Notes under the pieces: generated by a model
Seen by the model: the letters and a program-made list of their open reading frames with translations, nothing else
Told to the model about the DNA's origin: nothing
Databases searched by the model: none
Translations under genes and position numbers: made by a program
Shown here: positions 45,113 to 54,148 of the stretch, piece by piece
Numbering within the stretch: the stretch's first letter is position 1
How the letters are laid out: the number at the start of each line of letters is the position of its first letter
Assembly: GCF_001425205.1 (NCBI RefSeq)
Contig: NZ_LMDW01000016.1
Location: 186,001 to 250,000, forward strand
DNA: 64,000 bases
Source of the DNA: Variovorax sp. Root411
GTDB lineage: Bacteria > Pseudomonadota > Gammaproteobacteria > Burkholderiales > Burkholderiaceae_C
Direction: 5' to 3'

Positions 45113-45667
45113 ATGGCCCAGACCCGGATCGCCGTCATTGTCGGCAGCCTTCGCAAGGATTCGTACAACCACAAGCTGGCCCTCGCGCTGGCGCACCTCG
45201 CGCCCTCGGACTTCACTTTCGAGCACCTGCGCATCGACGACCTGCCGCTGTACAACCAGGATGACGACGGCAACCAGGCGCCGGCGGTGAAGCGCATCAA
45301 GACCGAGATCGCGGCGGCGCAGGGCCTGCTGTTCGTCACGCCCGAATACAACCGCTCGGTGCCCGGCGTGCTGAAGAATGCCATCGACCATGCGTCGCGC
45401 CCCTATGGCCAGAGCGCCTGGGCGGGCAAGCCGGCGGGCGTGCTCGGCATTTCGGTGGGCGCCATCGGCACCGCGCTCGCGCAGCAGCATCTGCGCAACA
45501 TCCTGGCCTACCTCGATGTGCCCACGATGGGCACGCCCGAAGTGTTCCTGCAGGCCAAGGACGACCTGTTCGACGACAAGGGCCACATCGGCAACGAAGG
45601 CTCGAAGAAGTTCCTGCAGGGCTGGATGGACAAGTACGTGGCCTGGGTCAAGAACCACGCAGCCTGA
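45113..45667 (+). CDS. NADPH-dependent FMN reductase
   Basis: A 184-residue flavodoxin-like reductase. TRIAVIVGSLRKDSYNHKLA is the FMN phosphate loop, TPEYNRSVPGVLKNAIDHASRP is the NADPH-dependent reductase signature and GVLGISVGAIGTALAQQHLR follows. It is soluble, typically a dimer or tetramer, and reduces flavins, quinones or chromate. The ATG at 45113 has AAGGAG 9 bases upstream; an open frame extends upstream without coding character. It ends at a strong shared terminator. It is related to, but distinct from, the ssuE in this window. Confidence 0.9.
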   Translation: MAQTRIAVIVGSLRKDSYNHKLALALAHLAPSDFTFEHLRIDDLPLYNQDDDGNQAPAVKRIKTEIAAAQGLLFVTPEYNRSVPGVLKNAIDHASRPYGQSAWAGKPAGVLGISVGAIGTALAQQHLRNILAYLDVPTMGTPEVFLQAKDDLFDDKGHIGNEGSKKFLQGWMDKYVAWVKNHAA

Positions 45668-45684
45668 TCTGCTCTGCGCAAAGC

Positions 45685-45716
45685 AAAAAAAGCCGCCCGT
45701 GCCGGGCGGCTTTTTT
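45685..45716. terminator. Bidirectional Rho-independent terminator
   Basis: An A-run, the stem GCCGCCCG, a short loop, CGGGCGGC, and a T-run (45685-45716). The stem is GC-rich and flanked by six As on one side and six Ts on the other, so it works in both directions. It lies between the convergent FMN reductase (ends 45667) and azoreductase (ends 45734) genes and should stop both messages. Confidence 0.95.
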
Positions 45717-45733
45717 ATGGTGCGGGAGCGAAC

Positions 45734-46381
45734 TCAGGCTGCGATGGCTGCATCGCGCTGGTTCGCGGCTTCGGCCGTCGCCACCAGGATGTCGGCGCGG
45801 GCCGCGGCCAAGGCCTTGCCCTTGGCTTCGTCGCCCATCGCCACGCCTTCGGCGCGCACGAAGCGAACGTCGGTGATGCCGAAGAAACCGAAGACCGCCT
45901 GGAGGTAGCTCTCCTGGTGTTCCATGGCCTGGCCGCCTTCGCTGGTCGAGTAGATGCCGCCGCGGCTCGAGGCCACGATGATGGTCTTTCCGCCGGCCAG
46001 GCCCACGGGGCCCTTGTCGGTGTACTTGAAGGTGCGGCCGATCTGCGCGAGGCGGTCGATCCAGGCCTTCAACTGCGTCGGGATCGAGAAGTTGTAGAAG
46101 GGCGTGCCGATGACGATCACGTCCGAGGCCAGGAACTGGCTCACGAGCTTTTCGGACAGCGCGTTTTCACGCTGCTGGGCTTCGGTCGGCTGTGCTTGCA
46201 CGCCGGTCTTGATGCCCAGCGCATCGGCGCTGAAGTGCGAGGGGGTGTCGACGGCCAGGTCGAGGTATTCGACGGCGGTGTCGGGGTGGGCGGCGCGCCA
46301 GGCGGTCACGACTTCGGCCGAGAGCAGGCGCGAGGTGGAGTTGGTGCCGAGGATGCTGGAGTCGATGTGGAGCAGCTTCAT
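45734..46381 (-). CDS. azoR: FMN-dependent NADH-azoreductase
   Basis: A 215-residue flavodoxin-fold enzyme that reduces azo compounds and quinones with [24 protein letters not shown] is the FMN loop; [20 protein letters not shown] and [10 protein letters not shown] are strong AzoR signatures, and the C-terminal [18 protein letters not shown] closes the family pattern. The ATG at 46381 fits the family start. It is divergent from a LysR regulator with 135 bases between, the usual layout for an enzyme controlled by its neighbour in response to quinone stress. Confidence 0.92.
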   Translation of the reverse strand: MKLLHIDSSILGTNSTSRLLSAEVVTAWRAAHPDTAVEYLDLAVDTPSHFSADALGIKTGVQAQPTEAQQRENALSEKLVSQFLASDVIVIGTPFYNFSIPTQLKAWIDRLAQIGRTFKYTDKGPVGLAGGKTIIVASSRGGIYSTSEGGQAMEHQESYLQAVFGFFGITDVRFVRAEGVAMGDEAKGKALAAARADILVATAEAANQRDAAIAA

Positions 46382-46444
46382 GTCAATCAATCACTTTCTG
46401 TGTTGGCTGTCGGCGCTCAGGTGGCCGGCGGATGGGAGAATTCT

Positions 46445-46506
46445 ATTTTTGAATCGAGTGATCGATAAGTAGCCAAAAATTGCCTAGATCGTCCTGTTTG
46501 CAGGAC
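46445..46506. promoter_or_regulatory. Paired inverted repeats in the azoR/lysR divergent region
   Basis: ATTTTTG (46445-46451) and CAAAAAT (46474-46480) form an AT-rich inverted repeat, and GTCCTGTTTGCAGGAC (46491-46506) a second one that includes the ribosome-binding region of the lysR gene. LysR regulators commonly bind a strong and a weak site in such divergent gaps and repress their own gene. The repeats are seen; binding is inferred. Confidence 0.45.
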
Positions 46507-46516
46507 AATCGATGCC

Positions 46517-47431
46517 ATGCAAGACCTCAACGACATGGTTTTCTTCGCCGAAGTGGCCGAGCGCGGCGGCTTCGCGGCGGCCAGCCGGGCGCTCGGCATT
46601 CCCAAATCGCGCCTGTCTCGCCGCGTGGCGGAACTCGAGGAGCGGCTGGGCGTGCAGCTGATGCAGCGCAGCACCCGGCGGTTGTCGCTCACGCCTGCGG
46701 GCGAGACCTTCCTGCGGCATTCGGCCGCCGTGCGGGATGCGGCGCAAGCCGCGACGGACGCGGTGGCACAGGTGCACACCGAGCCCTGCGGCATGGTCCG
46801 CCTGAGTTGCCCGGTCACCATCGCCCACAGTGGACTGGGGCAGTTGCTGCCGCGTTTCATGGAACGCTACCCGGCCGTGCGGGTCGACATGCGGGTCATG
46901 AACCGGCCCGTGGACCTGATCGAGGAGGGCATCGACATCGCCTTGCGCGTGCGTCCCGCCATCGAGGACAGTGCGACGCTCGTCGCCAAGGTCCTCGGCA
47001 CCAGCCGCGCCGTGCTGGTGGCCAAGCCGGAACTGCTGCAGCGCCTGGGGCCGGTGAACACGCCGGCCGACCTCGAGCGGCTCCAGACCGTCGCCATGTC
47101 GGCCAGCGGCGAGGGGCGCAGCGAATGGCGGCTCGAAGGCCCCAACGGCGAGATCCACGTGCATGTCCACACACCGCGCTATGTGGCGGACGACCTTGCC
47201 ATGCTGCAGCTGGCCGCGCTCGAGGGGGTGGGTGCAGCCTTGCTGCCCGACTACATGTGCCGGGCCGACCTGGAGGCCGGCCGGCTCGCGAAGCTGCTGC
47301 CCGGATGGGGACCGGCACCGGTCATCGCGCACATGGTTTTTCCGGCGCGGCGCGCGATGGTGCCTGCGATTCGCCGGTTGATCGATTTCCTGGCCGAACA
47401 TCTGCATGGCGACGAATCCGGCATGTATTAG
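46517..47431 (+). CDS. LysR family transcriptional regulator
   Basis: A 304-residue LysR regulator. The N-terminal winged helix-turn-helix is residues 1-60 (AAASRALGIPKSRLSRRVAELEERLGVQLMQ, shown in part), followed by a linker helix and a two-lobe ligand-binding domain from about residue 90. RSTRRLSLTPAG is the wing common to the subgroup that controls flavin reductases and quinone-stress genes. Divergent from azoR, which is its probable target. The inducer is unknown. Confidence 0.92.
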   Translation: MQDLNDMVFFAEVAERGGFAAASRALGIPKSRLSRRVAELEERLGVQLMQRSTRRLSLTPAGETFLRHSAAVRDAAQAATDAVAQVHTEPCGMVRLSCPVTIAHSGLGQLLPRFMERYPAVRVDMRVMNRPVDLIEEGIDIALRVRPAIEDSATLVAKVLGTSRAVLVAKPELLQRLGPVNTPADLERLQTVAMSASGEGRSEWRLEGPNGEIHVHVHTPRYVADDLAMLQLAALEGVGAALLPDYMCRADLEAGRLAKLLPGWGPAPVIAHMVFPARRAMVPAIRRLIDFLAEHLHGDESGMY

Positions 47432-47546
47432 GCTGCTGAAGCCGCTTCTTATGCGGAAAACGCCATATCCAAACAAGCAGATATTCGTTTGGCATTGAAG
47501 CAATGGTTCGCACAATCCGAAGCTCCCATCCATCCCAGGAGCGACC

Positions 47547-48188
47547 ATGGCGACTCTGCGACTCGGCGATACAGCCCCCAATTTCACCCAGGATTCCAGC
47601 GAAGGCCCCATCGACTTCTACCAATGGGCCGGCGATTCGTGGGTCGTGTTCTTCTCGCACCCGGCCGACTTCACGCCCGTGTGCACCACCGAACTCGGCA
47701 AGACCGCGGCGCTGTCGGGCGAGTTCGCCAAGCGCGGCGTGAAGCCCATCGCGCTGAGCGTCGACCCGGCCGACAAGCACAAGGAATGGATCGGCGACAT
47801 CAACGAGACGCAGAACACCACGGTCAACTTCCCGATCATCGCGGACGCAGACCGCAAGGTGGCCGACCTGTACGACCTGATCCACCCGAACGCCTCGGCC
47901 ACGGCCACGGTGCGCAGCGTCTACATCATCGACCCGAAGAAGGTCATCCGCACGACCATCACCTATCCGGCCTCGACCGGCCGCAACTTCGACGAGATCC
48001 TGCGCGTGATCGACTCGCTGCAACTCACCGACAGCCACAAGGTGGCCACGCCCGTGAACTGGAAGGACGGCGACGACGTGGTCATCATCCCGAGCATCCA
48101 GGACCCGGCCGAACTGGCCCAGCGCTTCCCCAAGGGCTTCAAGGCCGTGAAGCCTTACCTGCGCATCACGCCGCAGCCGAACAAGTAA
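47547..48188 (+). CDS. 1-Cys peroxiredoxin (Prx6-type)
   Basis: A 213-residue peroxidase that reduces hydrogen peroxide and organic peroxides. The active stretch is FFSHPADFTPVCTTEL with the peroxidatic Cys46. It is the only cysteine in the whole protein, so this is the 1-Cys Prx6 type and needs an outside thiol for recycling. The C-terminal domain with VATPVNWKDGDDVVIIPSI is also Prx6-like. Cytoplasmic. It lies downstream of lysR, 115 bases apart, with AGGAGC before its start. Confidence 0.93.
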   Translation: MATLRLGDTAPNFTQDSSEGPIDFYQWAGDSWVVFFSHPADFTPVCTTELGKTAALSGEFAKRGVKPIALSVDPADKHKEWIGDINETQNTTVNFPIIADADRKVADLYDLIHPNASATATVRSVYIIDPKKVIRTTITYPASTGRNFDEILRVIDSLQLTDSHKVATPVNWKDGDDVVIIPSIQDPAELAQRFPKGFKAVKPYLRITPQPNK

Positions 48189-48199
48189 GAGCGGAACAG

Positions 48200-48327
48200 C
48201 AGGCGGTGAAAGCATCGACGCTCCTTCGTGGAACACCGCGGAACCGGCTTTGCCGGGCCGCTGGTGTTGCCCCCGGCGAGGGGGGAGGCGAAGCGACACG
48301 AAGTGCGCGAAGCCTGGGGGAGTGCTC
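48200..48327 (+). repeat. Probable intergenic repeat element
   Basis: The gap between the peroxiredoxin and hydrolase genes holds GAACCGGCTTTGCCGGGCCG, a small stem, then the strings GGCGAGGGGGGAGG and CGAAGCGACACGAAGTGCG, which have the look of a family-specific repeat in these betaproteobacteria. It ends just before the hydrolase start and GGGGGAGTG there may serve as its ribosome-binding site. I know this pattern by appearance only; copy number cannot be counted from one window. Confidence 0.4.
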
Positions 48328-48903
48328 ATGAACACTCGCGTCATCATCGTGCCCGGCTGGCGCGACTCCGGGCCCGGCCACTGGCAGAGCCTGTGGGAGG
48401 AGCGCGTTCCGGGCGCGGCACGGGTGGTGCAGGACGATTGGGCCTCGCCCAAGCGCGATGCGTGGGTGGCTACGCTGGCGAAGCTGGTGCTCGACAGCCC
48501 CGGCCCGGTGGTGATCGCAGCGCACAGCCTGGGCTGCATCGCGACGGCGCACCTGCCGGCCGAGGCCGCTGCCCGCATCCAGGGCGCGCTGCTGGTGGCG
48601 CCTGCGGACCCCGAACGCCGCGCCGTGCTGTCCGACTTCGCGCCCGTGCCGTACGCCGCGCTGCCGTACCGCAGCATCGTGGTGGCCAGCAGCAACGACC
48701 CCTTTTGCCCCGTTCGCCTGGCGGGTGCATATTCGCGCGCCTGGGGCAGCGAGTTCGTGCGCATGCAGAATGCGGGCCACATCAACGTCGACTCGGGGCA
48801 TGGGGACTGGCCGCTGGGCCTTGCCTTGCTCCAGTCCTTGACCGACGAGCCCGCCGCCTGGCCGGCGGGCCGTGAATTTTCAGAAACCTTGGCAACCACA
48901 TGA
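48328..48903 (+). CDS. RBBP9/YdeN-type alpha/beta hydrolase
   Basis: A 191-residue serine hydrolase of the RBBP9/YdeN family. The N-terminal VIIVPGWRDSGPGHWQSLWE and the nucleophile elbow AAHSLGCIAT (Ser) are diagnostic, and the catalytic His lies in NAGHINVDSGHGDWPLG. Cytoplasmic, no signal peptide. Its stop overlaps the start of the sulfate-binding protein gene by 4 bases (ATGA), so it is the first gene of the sulfate import operon. Why a hydrolase is coupled to sulfate import is not known. Substrate unknown. Confidence 0.88.
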   Translation: MNTRVIIVPGWRDSGPGHWQSLWEERVPGAARVVQDDWASPKRDAWVATLAKLVLDSPGPVVIAAHSLGCIATAHLPAEAAARIQGALLVAPADPERRAVLSDFAPVPYAALPYRSIVVASSNDPFCPVRLAGAYSRAWGSEFVRMQNAGHINVDSGHGDWPLGLALLQSLTDEPAAWPAGREFSETLATT

Positions 48904-49916
48904 CTTCCAGAATCAAGACCTTCGCCGCCGTGCTCGCGCTGGCGTCCTCCGCACTCGCTGGCAGCAGCGCCTTTGCGCAAGGCACATCGCTGCTGAACGC
49001 CTCGTACGACGTGGCCCGCGAGTTCTACAAGGACTACAACGCGGCCTTCGTGGCGCACTACAAGAAGGCCACCGGCAAGGACGTGAAGATCGACCAGTCG
49101 CACGGCGGCTCCAGCGCGCAGGCCCGTGCGGTGGCCGACGGCCTCGATGCCGACGTGGTGACGATGAACACCACCACCGACATCGACTTCCTCGCCAACA
49201 CCGGCGTGGTCGCGAAGGACTGGTCCAAGAAATTCCCCGACAACGCATCGCCGACCACCTCGACCATGCTGTTCCTCGTACGCAACGGCAACCCCAAGGG
49301 CATCAAGGACTGGGACGACCTGGTCAAGCCCGGCGTACAGGTCGTGATCGTCAACCCCAAGACCGGCGGCAACGGCCGCTACGCCTACCTGGCCGCCTGG
49401 GGCTACATCAAGAAGAAGGGCGGCACTGACGCGCAGGCGGCGGAGTTCGTCGGCAAGCTGTTCAAGAACGTGCCCGTGCTGGCACGCGGCGGCCGCGATG
49501 CGACCACCGCCTTCCTGCAACGCAACATCGGCGATGCGCTGATCACCTTCGAATCGGAAGTGGTTTCGATCGACCGCGAGTTCGGCACCGGCAAGGTCGA
49601 CTCGGTGTACCCGTCGATCAGCATCGTGGCCGAAAACCCGGTGGCCGTGGTCGAGCGCACCGTCAACAAGAAGGGCACGGGCGAACTGGCCAAGGCCTAC
49701 CTCGACTGGCTTTACTCCGAGGAAGCGCAGGAAATCGCGGCCAAGCATGCGCTGCGTCCGCGCTCGCAGGCCGTGCTGAAGAAGTACGCCGCCACCTTCA
49801 AGCCGCTGCAGCTCTTCACGGTGCAGGAACTGTTCGGCAGCCTGGGTGAAGCGCAGAAGGTGCACTTCAACGACGGTGGCCAGTTCGACAAGCTGTATAC
49901 GCCCGGCGGCAAGTAA
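48900..49916 (+). CDS. Sulfate ABC transporter substrate-binding protein
   Basis: A 338-residue periplasmic sulfate- or thiosulfate-binding protein, paralogue of the copy at 31248. The signal peptide is of the Sec type (residues 1-26, [15 protein letters not shown]). The mature part keeps [32 protein letters not shown] and [16 protein letters not shown], the ligand-binding signatures. It precedes the permease genes directly: its stop TAA overlaps the cysT start by one base (TAATG). It probably supplies the CysTWA importer with sulfate; Sbp and CysP cannot be told apart with certainty here. Confidence 0.93.
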   Translation: MTSRIKTFAAVLALASSALAGSSAFAQGTSLLNASYDVAREFYKDYNAAFVAHYKKATGKDVKIDQSHGGSSAQARAVADGLDADVVTMNTTTDIDFLANTGVVAKDWSKKFPDNASPTTSTMLFLVRNGNPKGIKDWDDLVKPGVQVVIVNPKTGGNGRYAYLAAWGYIKKKGGTDAQAAEFVGKLFKNVPVLARGGRDATTAFLQRNIGDALITFESEVVSIDREFGTGKVDSVYPSISIVAENPVAVVERTVNKKGTGELAKAYLDWLYSEEAQEIAAKHALRPRSQAVLKKYAATFKPLQLFTVQELFGSLGEAQKVHFNDGGQFDKLYTPGGK

Positions 49917-50803
49917 TGAGCGGCGCTGTTTCTTCGGCGCTCCCGTCAGCGGGAGCGCCTTTTTCTCGTGCCAACCGGGCAGGGGGCGCCAAGCGCGTGC
50001 TGCCCGGTTTCCACATCACGCTCGGCTTCTCGATTCTTTACCTCAGCCTGATCGTGCTGATCCCGCTGTCGGCACTGGTCTTCAAGACCTTCACGCTGAC
50101 CTGGGAGCAGTTCTGGGTTGCCGTGACCGCGCCGCGCGTGATGGCCTCGTACCGGCTGACCTTCGGCGCCTCGCTGATCGCGGCCATCGTGAACGCGGTG
50201 TTCGGCCTGCTGGTGGCCTGGGTGCTGGTGCGCTACAAGTTTCCGGGCAAGCGCATCGTCGATGCGCTGGTCGACCTGCCGTTCGCGCTACCGACGGCCG
50301 TGGCCGGCATCTCGCTGACCGCGCTGCTTGCAGGCAATGGCTGGGTCGGGCAACTGCTCGAGCCGCACGGCATCAAGCTGGCGTTCACGCCGGCGGGCAT
50401 CGTGATTGCGCTGATCTTCATCGGGCTGCCGTTCGTGGTGCGCACGGTGCAGCCGGTACTCGAAGACACCGAGAAGGAGCTGGAAGAAGCCGCCACCTCG
50501 CTGGGCGCGACGCGGCTGCAGACCTTCACCAAGGTGATTTTTCCGTCCATCGCGCCCGCATTGCTGACCGGCTTTGCGATGGCTTTTGCACGCGCCATCG
50601 GCGAGTACGGCTCGGTGATCTTCATCGCCGGCAACATGCCGATGATTTCGGAGATCACGCCACTCATCATCATCGGGAAGCTGGAGCAGTACGACTACGC
50701 GGGCGCAACGGCTGTCGCGCTGGTGATGCTGGTCATTTCGTTCGTGCTGCTGCTGGTTATCAACGGCTTGCAAGCCTGGCAGCGCCGCCGCGCTGGAGCA
50801 TGA
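49916..50803 (+). CDS. cysT: Sulfate ABC transporter permease CysT
   Basis: A 295-residue inner-membrane permease with about six membrane spans (first at residues 36-56). The ATPase-contacting loop is [25 protein letters not shown], and [18 protein letters not shown] is the CysT/CysU signature. It forms the sulfate channel with CysW, which starts one base after its stop. The N-terminal 30 residues are polar. Confidence 0.95.
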   Translation: MSGAVSSALPSAGAPFSRANRAGGAKRVLPGFHITLGFSILYLSLIVLIPLSALVFKTFTLTWEQFWVAVTAPRVMASYRLTFGASLIAAIVNAVFGLLVAWVLVRYKFPGKRIVDALVDLPFALPTAVAGISLTALLAGNGWVGQLLEPHGIKLAFTPAGIVIALIFIGLPFVVRTVQPVLEDTEKELEEAATSLGATRLQTFTKVIFPSIAPALLTGFAMAFARAIGEYGSVIFIAGNMPMISEITPLIIIGKLEQYDYAGATAVALVMLVISFVLLLVINGLQAWQRRRAGA

Positions 50804-50804
50804 G

Positions 50805-51707
50805 ATGAGCGCCCCTTCCAAAGTCATTCGCCGCGCACAGGCCGGCACCACCGAATCGGCCTGGGTGCGCTGGACGCTGATCGGCCTCGCGCTGGCGTTC
50901 ATGTTCCTGTTCCTCGTGCTGCCGCTGGCCGCCGTGGCGACCGAGGCGCTGCGCAAGGGCGTCGGCGCTTATCTCGAAGCACTGAAGGAGCCCGATGCCT
51001 GGAGCGCCATCCGCCTCACGCTGATCACGGCCGCCATCGCGGTGCCGATGAACCTCGTATTCGGCGTGGCGGCGGCCTGGGCCATCGCCAAGTTCGAGTT
51101 CCGCGGCAAGGCCTTCCTCACCACGCTGGTCGATCTGCCGTTCGCGGTGTCGCCGGTGGTGGCGGGCCTGATCTACGTGCTGGTGTTCGGCGCGCAGGGC
51201 TGGTTCGGCCCCTGGCTTGCGGAGCACGACATCAAGATCATCTTTGCCGTGCCAGGCATCGTGCTGGCGACCGTGTTCGTGACCTTCCCGTTCATCGCGC
51301 GCGAGCTCGTGCCGCTGATGCAGGCGCAGGGCACCGACGAAGAGCAGGCAGCCATCGTGCTCGGCGCGACCGGCTGGCAGACCTTCTGGCGCGTGACGCT
51401 GCCCAACATCAAGTGGGGCCTGCTGTACGGCGTGATCCTGTGCAACGCGCGCGCCATGGGCGAGTTCGGCGCGGTGTCGGTGGTGTCGGGCCACATCCGC
51501 GGGCAGACCAACACCATGCCGCTTCATGTGGAAGTGCTCTACAACGAATACCAGTCGGTGGCCGCGTTCGCCGTGGCCTCGCTGCTGGCGATCCTCGCGC
51601 TGGTCACCCTGGTGATCAAGTCGGTCATCGAATGGCGCCACGAGCGCGAAATGAGAGCCATTGCCGAGCTGCCCCCGGAACGCCCCCCTGAAGCCACTGC
51701 GGCCTGA
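50805..51707 (+). CDS. cysW: Sulfate ABC transporter permease CysW
   Basis: A 300-residue permease paired with CysT, about six membrane spans (first at residues 25-45). The contact loop reads [23 protein letters not shown], and [23 protein letters not shown] is specific for CysW. A charged, proline-rich C-terminal tail ([13 protein letters not shown]) is on the cytoplasmic side. The CysA gene follows by 21 bases with an AGAGAG/AAGAAA stretch before its start. Confidence 0.95.
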   Translation: MSAPSKVIRRAQAGTTESAWVRWTLIGLALAFMFLFLVLPLAAVATEALRKGVGAYLEALKEPDAWSAIRLTLITAAIAVPMNLVFGVAAAWAIAKFEFRGKAFLTTLVDLPFAVSPVVAGLIYVLVFGAQGWFGPWLAEHDIKIIFAVPGIVLATVFVTFPFIARELVPLMQAQGTDEEQAAIVLGATGWQTFWRVTLPNIKWGLLYGVILCNARAMGEFGAVSVVSGHIRGQTNTMPLHVEVLYNEYQSVAAFAVASLLAILALVTLVIKSVIEWRHEREMRAIAELPPERPPEATAA

Positions 51708-51728
51708 GAGAGTGAGAGAGAAGAAATC

Positions 51729-52826
51729 ATGAGTATCGAAATCCGCAACATCAGCAAGCAGTTCGGCGACTTCCGCGCGCTGCGCGACGTGAGCCTCGAC
51801 GTCGAGTCGGGCGAACTCGTCGCGCTGCTCGGCCCCTCGGGCTGCGGCAAGACCACGCTGCTGCGCATCATCGCGGGCCTGGAAACGGCCGACACAGGCA
51901 GCATCCTGTTTTCGGGCGAGGACACCACCGACGTGCACGTGCGCGAGCGGCAGGTGGGCTTCGTGTTTCAGCACTACGCGCTGTTCCGCCACATGACGGT
52001 GTTCGAGAACGTCGCCTTCGGCCTGCGCGTGAAGCCGCGCAAGGAACGCCCGAGCGACGCGCAGATCAAGGCCAAGGTGACCGAGCTGCTCAAGCTGGTG
52101 CAGCTCGACTGGCTGGCCGACCGCTATCCGTCGCAACTCTCCGGCGGCCAGCGCCAGCGCATCGCGCTGGCGCGCGCGCTGGCGGTGGAGCCCAAGGTGC
52201 TGCTGCTCGACGAGCCCTTCGGCGCGCTCGACGCCAAGGTCCGCAAGGAACTGCGCCGCTGGCTGCGCCGGCTGCACGACGAGCTGCACGTCACTTCGAT
52301 CTTCGTCACGCACGACCAGGAAGAAGCCCTCGAGGTAGCCGACCGGGTGGTCGTCATCAACAAGGGACAGATCGAACAGGTCGGCTCACCGCAAGACGTG
52401 TGGGACAAGCCGGCGAGCCCGTTCGTCTATGGCTTCCTGGGCGACGTGAACCTGTTCCATGGACGGGCCGACAACGGTGAGGTGCAGCTCGACGGCATGC
52501 GCCTGAACTCGCCCGAGCACAGCGGCGCGCGCGACGCCAAGGCGCGCGCCTATGTGCGCCCGCATGACATCGACGTGACACGCTACGTGGCCGGCGCCTC
52601 CGGCATCGTCGCCACGCTGGCGCGCGCCATCGTGGTCGGGCCCATCGCGCGGCTGGAACTTGAGCCCACAGAAACGAATCCAGATAATCCGGGCTCCGGA
52701 ACCATCATCGAGGCGCAACTCCCTGCGCAACAGTTCCGGGAACTGGGCTTGAAGGAAGGCGACACCGTCGTCGCCAATCCGCGCAAGGCCAGGGTGTTCG
52801 TAGAAGAAGATTGGGTGTCTCCTTGA
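51729..52826 (+). CDS. cysA: Sulfate ABC transporter ATP-binding protein CysA
   Basis: A 365-residue ATPase that powers sulfate/thiosulfate import through CysTW. Walker A is GPSGCGKTT (residues 35-43), signature LSGGQRQR near 136, Walker [17 protein letters not shown], and the switch His in [15 protein letters not shown]. After about residue 240 comes a TOBE-like regulatory domain with [15 protein letters not shown]. Its stop overlaps a possible TTG start of dsbB by three bases (TTGA), so dsbB is probably made from the same message. Confidence 0.96.
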   Translation: MSIEIRNISKQFGDFRALRDVSLDVESGELVALLGPSGCGKTTLLRIIAGLETADTGSILFSGEDTTDVHVRERQVGFVFQHYALFRHMTVFENVAFGLRVKPRKERPSDAQIKAKVTELLKLVQLDWLADRYPSQLSGGQRQRIALARALAVEPKVLLLDEPFGALDAKVRKELRRWLRRLHDELHVTSIFVTHDQEEALEVADRVVVINKGQIEQVGSPQDVWDKPASPFVYGFLGDVNLFHGRADNGEVQLDGMRLNSPEHSGARDAKARAYVRPHDIDVTRYVAGASGIVATLARAIVVGPIARLELEPTETNPDNPGSGTIIEAQLPAQQFRELGLKEGDTVVANPRKARVFVEEDWVSP

Positions 52827-53326
52827 TCGATTGGTACTTCGGCGCGCCGCGCCGCGCGTTCGCGCTGATCTGCCTGGCCTGCGTTCTCATGCTGGCCTTC
52901 GGGCTCTACCTGCAGCACGTGGTCGGGCTCGAGCCTTGTCCCATGTGCATCGTGCAGCGCTATGCGCTGGTGCTGGTGGCGCTGTTCACCGGGTTGGCCG
53001 CGGTGTTCCGCAACGTCGGCTTGAGGCTCGTGGGCGGAGTGCTGGCGCTGCTCGCAGCGGTCGGCGGCGCTTACACGGCGGCCTCGCAAAGCTGGCTGCA
53101 GTGGTATCCGCCCGAAGTCGTGTCCTGCGGGCGCGACCTCTACGGGATGATCGAGACCTTCCCGCTGAAGCGCGCACTGCCGATGATCTTCCGCGGCGGC
53201 GGTGACTGTTCCAAGGTCGATTGGACGCTGTTCGGCCTGACGCTGGCGAACTGGTCGTTCATTGCTTTCGTCGTTCTCTCGCTGCTGCTGGTCACGCTGC
53301 TGCTGCGTTCGCGCCGCGCGCGCTGA
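52811..53326 (+). CDS. dsbB: Disulfide bond formation protein B
   Basis: A 171-residue (167 from the second start) inner-membrane protein that re-oxidises DsbA and passes the electrons to quinones. Four membrane spans are visible, with the CPMC pair in [15 protein letters not shown] in the first periplasmic loop and the second pair in VVSCGRDLY and [10 protein letters not shown]. Two TTG starts are possible, 52811 and 52823; the second gives the usual start MIDWYFG and a TTGA overlap with cysA. Being inside the sulfate operon is unusual and links cysteine supply with disulfide formation. Confidence 0.92.
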   Translation: MGVSLIDWYFGAPRRAFALICLACVLMLAFGLYLQHVVGLEPCPMCIVQRYALVLVALFTGLAAVFRNVGLRLVGGVLALLAAVGGAYTAASQSWLQWYPPEVVSCGRDLYGMIETFPLKRALPMIFRGGGDCSKVDWTLFGLTLANWSFIAFVVLSLLLVTLLLRSRRAR

Positions 53327-53328
53327 AG

Positions 53329-53364
53329 CCCTCACCCCAACCCTCCCCCGGAGGGGGGAGGGGA
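53329..53364. repeat. GC-rich intergenic hairpin repeat
   Basis: CCCTCACCCCAACCCTCCCC, then GGAG, then GGGGGAGGGG. CCCTCCCCC (53341-53349) and GGGGGAGGG (53354-53362) form a 9-base-pair stem. Strings of this type are a very common intergenic repeat in betaproteobacteria and other GC-rich bacteria. It lies between the convergent dsbB and glycosyltransferase genes and may act as a weak bidirectional terminator. Confidence 0.6.
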
Positions 53365-53371
53365 CAAGACA

Positions 53372-54148
53372 TCAGTCCTGAAACGGCGGCTTCTTCGCCA
53401 GCCTGCGGAACACCAGCGCGGGCAGCCGCAACACGAACTCGACCATCAGCCGTGCATGCATCCACGTCAGCAGCACGTTGTCGCGCCCATAGCGGAAGTG
53501 CGAGACCCCGCCTTCCTCGGCCGTCAGGTATTTCACGGGCGCATCGATGTTCACGGGCTTGACGCCGCGCCATGCCAGCCGCACGACGGCTTCGGTGTCA
53601 AAGTCGAAGCGCCGCATCCACGGCTGGCGAGCCATCACGGCGATCAGGTCGGCCACCGGGTACACGCGGAATCCGTAGAGCGAATCGCCCACGCCGGCGA
53701 ACAGCGTTTCCAGCTGCGTCCATCCGTTCGACACGCGCCGCCCGCGCACGCGCAGCAGCGGCGCGCTGGCGTCGAACACCGGGCGCCCGAGCACCATCGT
53801 CTCGGGGCGCGTGAGCGAAGCCTTCATGAATTCAGGGATCAGGTCCGCCGGGTGCTGCCCGTCGGAGTCCATCGTCAGCGCATGCGTGAAGCCCGCGTCC
53901 TTCGCGGCGCGCAGTCCGTGCAGCACGGCAGAACCCTTGCCCTGGTTCTGCGGCAGCACCCACACGCGCAGGCCAGGATCGCTGGCGGCCATCTGCTGCA
54001 GCCGCTCGTCCGTGCCGTCGTCGCTGCCGTCGACCACCACCCACACGGGGTTCCATTGCGCGCGCGCCGCGGCGACTGTCGAGAACAGGCGTTCGCCGGT
54101 GTTGTAGCTGGGAATCAGGACAAGGTGGGTGCGCGAGGCGTCTGGCAT
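53372..54148 (-). CDS. Family 2 glycosyltransferase
   Basis: A 258-residue inverting glycosyltransferase, dolichol-phosphate-mannose-synthase-like. HLVLIPSYNTGERLF and WVVVDGSDDGTDERLQQM are the sugar-nucleotide-binding strands, LPQNQGKGSAVLHG follows and TMDSDGQHP is the metal-binding DxD region. It has no membrane spans of note, so it probably works at the inner face of the membrane. It overlaps the acyltransferase gene by 34 bases and is last in the four-gene operon with UbiE-like, chorismatase and acyltransferase genes. Paired glycosyl- and acyltransferases of this sort occur in aryl-polyene and other envelope lipid clusters. Confidence 0.88.
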   Translation of the reverse strand: MPDASRTHLVLIPSYNTGERLFSTVAAARAQWNPVWVVVDGSDDGTDERLQQMAASDPGLRVWVLPQNQGKGSAVLHGLRAAKDAGFTHALTMDSDGQHPADLIPEFMKASLTRPETMVLGRPVFDASAPLLRVRGRRVSNGWTQLETLFAGVGDSLYGFRVYPVADLIAVMARQPWMRRFDFDTEAVVRLAWRGVKPVNIDAPVKYLTAEEGGVSHFRYGRDNVLLTWMHARLMVEFVLRLPALVFRRLAKKPPFQD

